Shown: in pieces, positions 7,527 to 16,500 of the stretch | Layout of the letters: every line of letters starts with the position of its first letter | Position numbering within the stretch: position 1 is the first letter of the stretch | Source of the DNA: CAYLYP01 sp964387795 | GTDB lineage: Bacteria; Bacteroidota; Bacteroidia; Bacteroidales; UBA7960 | Direction of reading: 5' to 3' | Assembly: GCA_964387795.1 (NCBI GenBank) | Contig: CAYLYP010000022.1 | Span: 1-42,113, forward strand | DNA length: 42,113 nt | The notes under the pieces: generated by a model | The model's database searches: none | What the model saw: only the letters and a program-made list of their open reading frames with translations | Told to the model about the DNA's origin: nothing | Made by a program: the position numbers and the translations under genes

Positions 7527-8816
7527 ATGAATAGACAGAAGAAACTAAATGGTTTGCTACTTAATAAAAGAGTTGGCAGATACTTAGCAATAGGATTTGC
7601 AATACTAACGGGAGGGATTGTTGTCGTTGGCTGTAAATCAAATAAAGCAGCAGGAGTAAATGAAGATGGGGAACAAAAAACAGAAATGATGGAAGTAGTT
7701 TCAATAGAGAAAGGCTTAAATGAATTTGGCTTGTCGATGTATCAGTATCTTGACAAGCAGGATAAAAACGTCATTTTTTCTCCTTTTAGCATTTCATCTG
7801 CGTTAGGGATGACTTTTGCAGGGGCAAAAGGACAGACAGCCAAAGAGATGCAAAAAGTAATGAGGTATCCTTCATTGGGAGACGAAACACATAAAGGCTT
7901 CCAGAAATTGGTTAAGGGCATTGAAACACCTCAAAAAGGCACTCAGTTATCGATTGCCAATTCATTATGGGCACAAAAGGATTATACGTTTTTGACTTCG
8001 TATTTTGAAAAAATCCAACAGTATTATGGGGCTGGTGTCCAGTATGTTGATTATATAAATGAAACAGAGGAAGCCCGTCAATTGATAAATTCATGGGTAG
8101 AGCAAAAAACCCGGGACAAGATAAAGAATTTGATAAAGCCAAGGGTATTAACACAGGATACAAGGCTTGTGCTTGTTAATGCAATATATTTTCTGGGAGA
8201 ATGGATGCATGTGTTCAATGAAGCACATACTCACAAAGCTCCTTTTAAATTACAGGATGGCAAGGAGATAGAGGCTGAGTTTATGGTTAATTCAACCAAT
8301 TATGGATACTATGAGGACAAAGAGGTGCAAGTAGTGGAGCTGCCTTATGTGGAGGGTAAAAAATCAATGTTTGTTGTTTTGCCCAATGAGAAGATGAAAT
8401 ATAATGATTTTGAGAAAATGCTGAATGCAGGGATGCTGGACAAATGGTCAGCAGTAGAGGAACGGAAGGTAGATGTGTTCTTGCCTTCATTTTCAATACA
8501 GACACAGGCAAACCTTGAGCAGATATTGTCTAAAATGGGTATGACGCTGGCTTTTACTGACAAGGCTGATTTTTCAGGGATGACAGGGAAGGATGATCTG
8601 AAAATAGATAAGGTAATACATCAGGCATTTATTGATGTAAGTGAAGCAGGCACAGAAGCTGCTGCTGCCACTGCAGTTATCATGATCCGTAAGACATCTG
8701 TAGAGCCGGAAGAGAAGACATATTTCAGGGCAAACAGGCCATTTTTCTTCTTTATCAGGGATAATGATTCAGGAGTGATGCTTTTTGCAGGCAGGGTGAT
8801 GAATCCAACAATATAA
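7527..8816 (+). CDS. Serpin-family lipoprotein (serine/cysteine protease inhibitor)
   Basis: Start chosen at the ATG at 7527 (429 aa), giving a lipoprotein signal with lipobox VVVGC. The frame upstream opens only with a TTG at 7485. The serpin fold is complete: VIFSPFSISSALGMTFAGAKG near the N-terminus, the NAIYFLGEW breach segment, and C-terminal FRANRPFFFFIRD. The reactive-centre hinge EAGTEAAAATA has the small-residue pattern of inhibitory serpins. Counting 15 residues from the hinge Gly (P15) places P1 at Lys389 with Arg at P2 and Thr at P1', so trypsin-like or Lys/Arg-specific cysteine proteases are plausible targets. Miropin of Tannerella forsythia is a known Bacteroidota precedent with a basic P1. 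As an envelope lipoprotein it would protect against host, prey or self proteases. Its stop codon directly abuts the convergent DUF2851 gene. Confidence 0.93.
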   Translation: MNRQKKLNGLLLNKRVGRYLAIGFAILTGGIVVVGCKSNKAAGVNEDGEQKTEMMEVVSIEKGLNEFGLSMYQYLDKQDKNVIFSPFSISSALGMTFAGAKGQTAKEMQKVMRYPSLGDETHKGFQKLVKGIETPQKGTQLSIANSLWAQKDYTFLTSYFEKIQQYYGAGVQYVDYINETEEARQLINSWVEQKTRDKIKNLIKPRVLTQDTRLVLVNAIYFLGEWMHVFNEAHTHKAPFKLQDGKEIEAEFMVNSTNYGYYEDKEVQVVELPYVEGKKSMFVVLPNEKMKYNDFEKMLNAGMLDKWSAVEERKVDVFLPSFSIQTQANLEQILSKMGMTLAFTDKADFSGMTGKDDLKIDKVIHQAFIDVSEAGTEAAAATAVIMIRKTSVEPEEKTYFRANRPFFFFIRDNDSGVMLFAGRVMNPTI

Positions 8817-10091
8817 TCAGGACTGGTTAAGGATTTTCATTCCAATCTGGCAGTTCAGGCATTTTTTAGCATCGCAATATTGTGATTTTAATTGAAGTAA
8901 AGCCTGAGATTGAAGGGCGTCTTTTGAAAAGATACCAAGTTCAGACCAGTGATTTGTAATCGTATTATGTTCAGCGGGCAATTGAGATAAGAAATCAATT
9001 GCCCGTTCCTGTATATCAGGAAGGTTTCTGGCTTTCCCATAGACAAAAAGGAAAGGGATTACCGTATTGATAAGAACGCTTAAGATAGCTTCATTTCCTA
9101 ATAGCTTTTGTTTAAAAGAGCTTGTTTTTCCAAACACATAGTGTGAATTCCAATAAGGAGTTGCCTGAGCCTTGAACATTTCAAACAAATCATCGGTGTT
9201 GTCACAATTCAGCACTGCATCAAAGAGCCTTCCTTTATTATGGATCAGAACAGCCAATTGTGAAATACGCAGAGTTGGGAAGTTAACAGGCCTTAATCTT
9301 AATAGTTTCCAGTGAAAATGATCTATAGGTTTAAGATTGTATTTCGTTTGTAAGTGCTTATATTCTTTTTGAAGGAAGATGACATAAGGGTCATTAGGTT
9401 GCAGGTCAAGGAGGCCGGATTGGCCAAAGAGGAGTGCTTCCAGTTGAGAAATATCATCCTGATGGCGGAGCAGTGTATTAAAAGAAATAGATTTGTTAAG
9501 AGCTTCAAAAGCCTGGCTATTCACCCTGAATCCAAAGGCACGCCCCAGTATTATGAAAAATGCCTGCTCCCAGTCGGAATTATAATAATCAACGAGTGCC
9601 CTGATATCAGAAGCTTTGCGTTCGAGGCGCTGAATGGCAAGCCTTTCAAGCCAGAAGGGGATGATTTCTTTATTTAGTATTTTAAGATAAGAAGCGCAAG
9701 GCACCCATGTTTTATTTTGTTCCAGGTCGCGGTATTTTTTATGAACCTCAGGAATGATATAGGGTTTTAACTCCAAAGCGGGTATTTCATCACCATTAAT
9801 CCTTGAAACCGGGGAGTCGTAATTATAAACAACATGAAGGATAACCGAATTAAAGGAGGGGTTTTGATTGTGTTGGTGTTTAAGCCAGTCAGAGGATTTG
9901 ACATGAATTTCAACATTTCCCGCCCACAAGGTGTCATCAATATAAATACGGGCATTTGAAAAATCAGGGCCTGCATCCATATTTTCAATGCCGGGCTGAA
10001 TAATCTGGAGTTTTTTTCCACAAACAGTGAAATGGGGTATTGGGGAAAGTAAGCCAAATTTCCAGACAAATTTCAAAAAATCTTCATTCAT
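8817..10091 (-). CDS. DUF2851 family protein
   Basis: A 424-aa protein from the ATG at 10091 (MNEDFLKFVWKFGLL). The TTG at 10130 that opens the frame would add a non-family N-terminus. DUF2851 proteins are conserved in Bacteroidota and of unknown function. Family features visible here are the N-terminal WKFGL stretch, the GPDFSNARIYIDDTLWAGNVEIHVKS-like segment split by the motif AGPDF, and the Cys pattern CDAKKCLNCQIG near the C-terminus (a possible metal site). No signal peptide is seen, so it is probably cytoplasmic. It converges on the serpin gene with no base between the two stop codons, and no terminator was found between them. Confidence 0.85.
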   Translation of the reverse strand: MNEDFLKFVWKFGLLSPIPHFTVCGKKLQIIQPGIENMDAGPDFSNARIYIDDTLWAGNVEIHVKSSDWLKHQHNQNPSFNSVILHVVYNYDSPVSRINGDEIPALELKPYIIPEVHKKYRDLEQNKTWVPCASYLKILNKEIIPFWLERLAIQRLERKASDIRALVDYYNSDWEQAFFIILGRAFGFRVNSQAFEALNKSISFNTLLRHQDDISQLEALLFGQSGLLDLQPNDPYVIFLQKEYKHLQTKYNLKPIDHFHWKLLRLRPVNFPTLRISQLAVLIHNKGRLFDAVLNCDNTDDLFEMFKAQATPYWNSHYVFGKTSSFKQKLLGNEAILSVLINTVIPFLFVYGKARNLPDIQERAIDFLSQLPAEHNTITNHWSELGIFSKDALQSQALLQLKSQYCDAKKCLNCQIGMKILNQS

Positions 10092-10524
10092 AATGTATGG
10101 AAATAATTGATTATGTGTGTAAAAATACAAGAAATAAATACATAATTAATTATTTTGTGATAAAAAAATACATATTAATCTGCTTTTTGTATAAATTCTT
10201 ATGAGAAATAAGGAATATAAAAGCTTTGATGAAGCAATCACGATTGCTTATTACACAAAAACATCATTGATGCAAACACTTTATCAAAATTCAAATAAAC
10301 ACTTAAGATTATAATAAACATAGAGTTCAATTCAGGAATAAACAAAAACATTGTTTTTAGGGATTCAAGTATGTTCAAAAGGGAGAAAAGATGAAAAAAA
10401 ACAGCCGCTAAAGAGTGTAAAATATTGAAAATGGGACAAAAAATAAATTGAACTATTAATCTAAAAAAAATTCTATTTTTCTCTAAAAATTACTACATTT
10501 GCAATATTAGCTTGTGGTATAATA
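10092..10524. other. Divergent intergenic region
   Basis: About 430 bp of AT-rich DNA between the divergent DUF2851 and coiled-coil/zapA units. It holds a perfect 8-bp inverted repeat with a 2-bp spacer (AAGCAATC at 10232-10239, GATTGCTT at 10242-10249) that could be an operator, and a -7 element at 10494-10501. No gene was seen. Confidence 0.6.
10494..10501 (+). promoter_or_regulatory. Candidate -7 element (TACATTTG)
   Basis: Exact TAnnTTTG match 24 bp before the start codon at 10525, suitable for driving the coiled-coil/zapA operon with a short leader. The -33 region is T-rich without a clear TTG. Confidence 0.5.
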
Positions 10525-10812
10525 ATGGATGACCTGACAGTATTGGTAAGCGGAATAGAGCACAAGATGATGCTGCTCTTGAAACAACAACAAGAGTGTG
10601 ATCATGAGAGAGCTGCCCTAAACCTGGAAAACCAAAAACTGAAAAATCAGGTTGCCCGTCAGCAGGAACAGATACACCAGCTGAGCGATCAGTTAAAAGT
10701 TCTGATATTTGCCAGGGATGCAGAAATGCAATGGGGCAAAGAAGATGCTGAGAAACGTATTGACGAGCTATTGCGGGAAATAGATAAATGTATTGCCCTG
10801 TTAAGTGAATAA
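10525..10812 (+). CDS. Small coiled-coil protein upstream of zapA
   Basis: A 95-aa protein, almost entirely predicted coiled coil: Gln/Glu/Leu-rich heptads from about residue 15 to 55 (QQQECDHERAALNLE, ENQKLKNQVARQQEQI), then a short helical tail (RIDELLREIDKCIALLSE). It has no signal peptide or membrane segment. It lies 23 bp before zapA and shares its promoter. A small coiled-coil gene at this place is common in Bacteroidota, and a role in the divisome beside ZapA (comparable to ZapB in other phyla) is plausible but not shown by sequence identity. Confidence 0.75.
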   Translation: MDDLTVLVSGIEHKMMLLLKQQQECDHERAALNLENQKLKNQVARQQEQIHQLSDQLKVLIFARDAEMQWGKEDAEKRIDELLREIDKCIALLSE

Positions 10813-10835
10813 GTTAGCAGGTTTACCTAATATGA

Positions 10836-11147
10836 ATGAGTGGACAATCCATAACGATCATAATTGCTGACAGGCCTTACAGGTTAAATGTCGGCAGTCA
10901 GGAAGAGGAAGAAATATTAAGGGAAGCTGCAAAACGAATAAATCAAATGCTTAAGGACTATGCTGAGAGCTATGCCTTTCGCGACAAACAGGATTTATTG
11001 GCTATGGTATCATTGCATTATGCAGTGGATTCGCTGGATGTTTCAAGTAAGGTTGTTGTAGATAAACAGTTAGAAGAGAAACTCCGGCAGATTGATAAGC
11101 TTTTGACAGTACATTTGGAAGAAAAATCGTTCTTTGAAAAGAAATAA
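10836..11147 (+). CDS. zapA: Cell division protein ZapA
   Basis: A 103-aa cytoplasmic FtsZ-associated protein that promotes protofilament bundling at the Z ring. The N-terminal ZapA head shows the family pattern ITIIIADRPYRLNV followed by EEEEILREAAKRINQML. The C-terminal part is a helix for dimer/tetramer coiled-coil formation (residues about 65-95). The start ATG at 10836 gives MSGQS; an out-of-frame ATG four bases earlier is not used. It is probably cotranscribed with the upstream coiled-coil gene. A structured RNA follows at 11151, as expected for the widespread zapA-ssrS linkage. Confidence 0.92.
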   Translation: MSGQSITIIIADRPYRLNVGSQEEEEILREAAKRINQMLKDYAESYAFRDKQDLLAMVSLHYAVDSLDVSSKVVVDKQLEEKLRQIDKLLTVHLEEKSFFEKK

Positions 11148-11150
11148 TCG

Positions 11151-11362
11151 TATACCCGCATTAATTCAATTACTCGTTTTTGAAACTCAACACTTTTTAT
11201 CTTAGAGAACCAGTTCGGGGTTTCAAGGACAGGCCTTAACATCACTGCTTGCAGTGGTGTTTCCCTGGTGGAACATTGGACGTTCGACAAGCTCCGGCCT
11301 CTCTTACCTGTAAGACTGGGGTTTCTAACAAACCTCAATTGAATTAAGTGCGGGTTTTTTTT
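11151..11362 (+). ncRNA. ssrS: Probable 6S RNA with its terminator
   Basis: The interval between zapA and rny can fold into one long closed structure. CCCGCATTAATTCAATT (11155-11171) pairs with AATTGAATTAAGTGCGGG (11337-11354) with a single bulged G (11348), and eight T follow. Inside, ACATCACTG (11239-11247) and CAGTGGTGT (11252-11260) form a 9-bp hairpin with a CTTG loop, and AGGCC near 11231 can meet GGCCT near 11296. A long closing stem with an internal bubble, a length of about 200 nt and a position right after zapA all match 6S RNA, which binds and sequesters housekeeping RNA polymerase. I could not run a covariance model, so the name rests on structure and synteny. Confidence 0.8.
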
Positions 11363-11390
11363 GTTTTTTATTTAACCTAAATACAAACCA

Positions 11391-12932
11391 ATGGATATTT
11401 TAACAATTGTAATTGTTTCCATTGCAGCCCTGATAGTGGGGGGATTGATAACCGCCACGGTTCTTCGCAAGTCGGTATTGCGCAAGACAGAGCACATGCT
11501 AAAGGAAGCAATGGTAGAAGCTGAAGTAACAAAAAAGGAGAAGATACTTCAAGCCAAGGAGAAATTTATTCAGCTTAAGTCTGAACATGAGAAATATGTA
11601 TCTGAGCGTAACCAGGCTGTCATAAACCAGGAGAACCGGATAAAGCAAAAAGAGGTTCAGTTTTCTCAAAAGATGGAAGAGTTTCAGAGAAAGCAAAAAG
11701 AATATCAGACTCAAAAAGACACCTTAACACTGCAGTTGGAGCATTTGGCTAAGAAACAGGCTGAATTGGATAAAGCACATAAGCAACAACTCGAAAAACT
11801 TGAAGTTATTTCAGGTCTTTCAGCTACAGATGCAAAAGCACAGCTTGTTGAGACCCTGAAGGCAGAAGCACAGAATGAAGCATTGAACCATATAAAGGAC
11901 ATTGTTGAGGAAGCTAAAATTACTGCAAATAAGGAAGCTAAAAAGATTGTAGTACAAGCCATACAGAGGACAGCAACAGAGGTTGCCATTGAAAATGCAG
12001 TATCTGTATTTCCAATTGAAAATGATGAGATAAAAGGTCGTGTAATTGGCCGTGAAGGAAGAAATATCAGGGCATTGGAAGCTGCTACAGGAGTAGAGAT
12101 TATTGTTGATGATACTCCTGAGGCTATTATCTTATCAGGTTTTGATCCTGTAAGGAGAGAGATTGCCCGTTTATCACTTCATAAACTGGTTACCGATGGT
12201 CGTATCCACCCTGCACGTATTGAAGAAGTAGTTGCTAAAACAACGAAACAAATTGAGCAGGAGGTTATGGAAATAGGAAAGAGGACAGTAATAGACCTTG
12301 GTATCCATAACCTTCATCTGGAACTGATAAGGCTTGTTGGTAAGATGAAGTACCGTTCGTCTTATGGGCAGAACCTTTTACAGCACTCACGAGAGGTAGC
12401 GAATTTAGCTGCAACAATGGCAGCAGAGTTGGGATTAAACCCTAAGCTTGCCAAAAGAGCAGCTTTATTGCATGACATAGGTAAAGTTCCGGATAATGAA
12501 CCTGATGTGCCCCATGCAATACTCGGTATGAAATTGGCCGAGAAGTTTAAAGAAAAGCCAGAGGTATGCAATGCTATTGGTGCCCACCATGATGAAATTG
12601 AAATGGATAACCTTATTGCCCCAATCATTCAGGTTTGTGATGCCATTTCAGGTGCACGTCCGGGAGCTCGTCGCGAAGTTGTTGAAGCTTATATAAAAAG
12701 GTTGAATGACCTTGAAGAATTGGCTTTATCTTATCCTGGTGTTGTTAAGACCTATGCAATTCAAGCCGGTCGTGAACTCAGGGTTATTGTTGGTAGTGAA
12801 AAGGTTACAGATAAAGAAGCTGAGCAAATAGCCTTCGATCTTTCAAGAAAGATTCAGACAGAGATGACCTATCCAGGCCAGGTAAAAATTACAGTAATCA
12901 GAGAGACCAGGGCCGTTCAATTTGCAAAATAA
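11391..12932 (+). CDS. rny: Ribonuclease Y
   Basis: A 513-aa membrane-anchored endoribonuclease that initiates mRNA decay. Residues about 3-22 are the single N-terminal membrane helix. Residues about 30-195 are a long Lys/Glu/Gln-rich coiled coil. A KH RNA-binding domain follows (about 200-270, GRVIGREGRNIRALEAATG), then the HD phosphohydrolase domain (about 330-430) with H-S-R-E-V-A and the metal-binding HDIGK near residues 361-365. Length and order match the family. It is separated from zapA by the probable 6S RNA and its terminator, so it likely has its own promoter in 11363-11390 or depends on read-through. The bidirectional terminator at 12968-13012 ends it. Confidence 0.96.
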   Translation: MDILTIVIVSIAALIVGGLITATVLRKSVLRKTEHMLKEAMVEAEVTKKEKILQAKEKFIQLKSEHEKYVSERNQAVINQENRIKQKEVQFSQKMEEFQRKQKEYQTQKDTLTLQLEHLAKKQAELDKAHKQQLEKLEVISGLSATDAKAQLVETLKAEAQNEALNHIKDIVEEAKITANKEAKKIVVQAIQRTATEVAIENAVSVFPIENDEIKGRVIGREGRNIRALEAATGVEIIVDDTPEAIILSGFDPVRREIARLSLHKLVTDGRIHPARIEEVVAKTTKQIEQEVMEIGKRTVIDLGIHNLHLELIRLVGKMKYRSSYGQNLLQHSREVANLAATMAAELGLNPKLAKRAALLHDIGKVPDNEPDVPHAILGMKLAEKFKEKPEVCNAIGAHHDEIEMDNLIAPIIQVCDAISGARPGARREVVEAYIKRLNDLEELALSYPGVVKTYAIQAGRELRVIVGSEKVTDKEAEQIAFDLSRKIQTEMTYPGQVKITVIRETRAVQFAK

Positions 12933-12967
12933 GTATTGGACTAAGAGTTTCCAAAACACTATAAAAC

Positions 12968-13012
12968 AAAACACCCCGGAAAACAAATAAATCTGTTTCC
13001 GGGGTGTTTTTT
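12968..13012. terminator. Bidirectional intrinsic terminator between rny and the ferritin-like gene
   Basis: A strong stem (AAAACACCCCGGAAA at 12968-12982 against TTTCCGGGGTGTTTT at 12996-13010, extended past one bulged A) has A-runs on its left and T-runs on its right, so it can stop both convergent transcripts. Confidence 0.9.
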
Positions 13013-13026
13013 ATTGGCAGAGGTTA

Positions 13027-13482
13027 TCAGTTTTCACGCATAACAAATTCATCATATTCAATTTCAAAGCTAAGTTTATGTTTTGATTCTTCCTGGGCAA
13101 GGCCAAGGAAGATATTTTTTAATGTTTCGTTTTCGGTGCGTAGGGCTAAGTTTGTATAAAGCTTAAAAGCTGCCTTTTCTTTTTTCATGGCCAATACAAG
13201 GGCATCCCTGTATTCCATATCTCCGGATGGATAAACATTTGTAATATAGTCTGCTATTTTAAGATCAAGGATGTTTTCTTTAGGCAAAGTGAAAACGCCT
13301 TCGTCTTTAATTTTTTGAAGTTTTGCTTTATGGTTAATTTCTTCGCGGGCAAAATCCTCAAAGGTGGTTTTCATGGAAGTATTTTTCATCTGGGCTGCCA
13401 ATTGTAAATAGAAGTCAACAGCTTCCTGTTCGTGTTTGATTGCGAAATCTAATATGTCGTTCACTGAGTCAAATGCTTTCAT
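13027..13482 (-). CDS. Rubrerythrin-like ferritin-family protein without rubredoxin domain
   Basis: A 151-aa four-helix diiron protein. Iron-ligand signatures are visible on each helix: HEQEAVDFY (about 17-25), REEINHK (46-52), KKEKAAFKLY (about 101-110) and QEESKHK (about 130-136). It lacks the C-terminal rubredoxin (CxxC pair) of full rubrerythrin, so it needs an external electron donor. Such proteins reduce peroxide or store iron in anaerobes. The gene starts 58 bp after the large NuoG-GltD gene on the same strand with no terminator between them, so cotranscription with the redox complex is likely and would suit protection of its Fe-S clusters. Confidence 0.85.
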   Translation of the reverse strand: MKAFDSVNDILDFAIKHEQEAVDFYLQLAAQMKNTSMKTTFEDFAREEINHKAKLQKIKDEGVFTLPKENILDLKIADYITNVYPSGDMEYRDALVLAMKKEKAAFKLYTNLALRTENETLKNIFLGLAQEESKHKLSFEIEYDEFVMREN

Positions 13483-13540
13483 GATTTTTTATGGGTGTTA
13501 AAGAAGAATACAGGATTAAGAATGCAGTAAGCTCATTTGA

Positions 13541-16500
13541 TTATGAAAAGGACTTATAAAATTCAGTTTCAATCGTTTTTTGCCATGCATCACATCCAAA
13601 GCCAAAGCAATGGTTCTGTTTTTCATTAGTTGTGATTTCAAACTTCATGTTTTTGCCAGAAAGAGAATCATTCAATAATATCGAAATTTCAGCTAAGATA
13701 TCCTCTGGTGATTTAATGTTCCAGGCAAGTCCAAGTCTATCGGCAATTTGGTTTATCTGATCAATATTGTCAATTGCAACAGGACTATCCAATTCTTTAA
13801 TAAAAGACTGGATAAATTGTTGGGTATTTGTAAAGCTTCCACCAGTTTCAAAAGGCATAGAGGCAGGTAAAACAAGATGCGCTTTTTGGGCTGTCGGGCT
13901 TAAAAAGTAATCCTGAACCATCAAAAAGGATGCATTAGATAACAGAGTTGTTGCTTGTTCAGGATTCAGGGCGCATCCAAGAGGATCTTCACCGAAGATG
14001 AAGATGTTTTTTATCTTGCCATTTGTTAACTCATCAGAAAGCCTGAACTCATGCCCGGAAGTTTTTATCTCGCTTTTCCAAATGGAATTAAGCTTATTGA
14101 TAAGTTTTTCATTATTTGCATTATTTCCACCAGGCAAAAGATCAGGAAATATTCCCATATCAATTAATCCCTGAGAATTGTTTTTAGGTTTTAAAACAAC
14201 AAGCCCTGAAGCACGTTTGCCTGTTTTTCCTGTGATTGCAGCCAAGTTGTGAAGCTCAGAAATTGTAGCCTGGCACACATTGTTTTCGGCAAAAATAAGA
14301 ATAGCATTCGGCTGAAGATTATAATCTTTTGCAAATGATGCAATGTCATTTTCACCAAGTCCTGATGATACTATCAATGTATTAAAGTCTTCTTCTAATA
14401 AAGCTGCTTTATAAGTATCAAAATTTTGACAATTGTCATTGATAAAAATCTGATTATGAAGCCCATTGGCTACCAGATAATAGTTAACAGCTTTAATAAA
14501 AGCATAATAGTCCCTGATATTCCAGATAAAATCAGCTTTATGGGCCATTTGGCCTGGGCCTTTGGAAGTAATCAGTTCAACAGGGATGTTATTGAGGTAT
14601 GCCTGATTGAAGACCCTGAAACTAACTACGCCATGTTCGGTATTGGTTTCCGAAGCAAAGAGATAAAACTTAGAGGCTTCGCCAAACTCGGAAAAGGGGA
14701 CATCAAAATGTTTGGTAAAGAGGGATGTGTTTTGGTTATCAAGGTAGTGAAAACTGCCAATCCTGGAAGTTTGGCCTGCTGTACGTGCAAGTTTTTGAAT
14801 CAGGTAAAGCTCTTCATTGGTAAGACGGGCTCCGGCGAAGAAAGCACTTTCATTTTCATTGGCATTTCTAATGTGTTTTGCAATCAAATCAAAAGCCTGA
14901 TCAAATGAAATCTCTTTCCAGTCATTACCATTCCTGAGCATTGGTTTTGTAATCCTTTTAGTCTGGTTCAGTGAGCTGTAACCAAATCTGGCATACCTGC
15001 AAATATTCCCATCAGAATTAATAAGGCCTTTAGCTCCTTCGGTTTTATAAAAGAAATCATTTTTGTGGTGCATTTCTATGGTACAACCGACTGAGCATAA
15101 ATTACATATTGTTTCAAAGCTATCAGTAAGGATTGGCCCGGGCTTGAAGGTTACATTTTCAGTGATCGCTCCGGTAGGGCAGGTTGAAATACACAATCCG
15201 CAGGAATCACAATTGGTTTTGGTGAGGGGAAGGTTTAAGCTTGGACCAATATAAGTTTCAAATCCCCTGTTTATTAGTCCCAGGGCATTTGCGCCGTTCA
15301 CCTCGGAGCATATCCTGATACATCTGGCGCAAAGGATGCATTTGTTATTATCAAACTCAATAAAAGGATGCCTGAAGTCAATTTTATATTTTTTATAGTA
15401 TCCTTGAAGTATTTTTTGTTGGGCATTATATTGAGTAGCCAGTTTTTTTAAATCACAGGTATAATACTTAGTGCATCCGCATTCAAGGCATCTTTGGCTT
15501 TCATTATGGGCTTGTTCGGGAGTGTATCCCAACTCTACTTCATCAAAATTTGAGCGAAAGGAAGGGGAGAGGGTCGGCATTTCTTCTTTTTTCTTATGCA
15601 TAAAAAAGAGCTGGTAATCTGTGGGACCCTGAGTTTCAAAGTTATCTTTTCGGCTGATAAACTCAGATGGTTCGGGCATAATCTCCAGCCCATTTAAAAA
15701 CTGATTACAACTAAAAGCGGCTTTACGTCCCTGGGCAATGGCTTCAATAAGGGTTGCAGGGCCGGTTACACCATCCCCGCATGCGAATATATGTTCAATG
15801 GAAGTTTGAAGGTTTGATGGGTTGGCTTCGATGTCGCCCCATTTGTTAATGTTAAGTTTTGTAGGGGATGCGTTATTAATATCTTCAATAAAATTGACAT
15901 TTGTTTTTTGGCCGATAGCAGCTAGAATAATATCCAGTTCAATTTCAAATTCACTCCCATCGACTTTTACCGGCCTTCTTCGACCAGAGGCATCAGGTTC
16001 GCCCAGCTCCATTTTGAAGCAGCTTAGTGATTTTAAATTGTTTTCCGGATCTTTATTTACCCGGGCAGGTGCAGTAAGGAACAAATAGTTGATCCCTTCA
16101 AGTCGGGATTCATGAATTTCAATTGGATTGGCAGGCATTTCCTTTTCTGTTCGCCTGTAAATAACCATAACCTCATCTGCCCCACAACGTTTGGCAGTCC
16201 GACAGCAATCCATAGCAGTGTTTCCACCACCGATAACGGCTACTTTTTTTCCTTTGAAGTTATACCTCTGGCCAGTTACTTCCATGTTTCTCAGAAAATC
16301 TATTCCGGTAAAAATATTTCCTGCGTCATCATTTTCGCATCCTATTGATGTGCCGTTTTGAGAACCAATTGCAAGCACTATACTATTAAAATTGGCCATC
16401 AGATCATTATAATGCAGATTATCGCCCAGTCTTTGTTTATAATGTATGTTAACCCCCAGCGCAGTAATTCCTTCTACCTCCTTATCAATGATGTCATTTG

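Noticed and set aside
11018..11338. Minus-strand open frame across the zapA-rny interval
   Set aside because: It overlaps zapA and the structured RNA, lacks family features and runs against the operon.
13027..13482. Full rubrerythrin
   Set aside because: The C-terminal rubredoxin cysteines are missing, so only the diiron helical domain is present.
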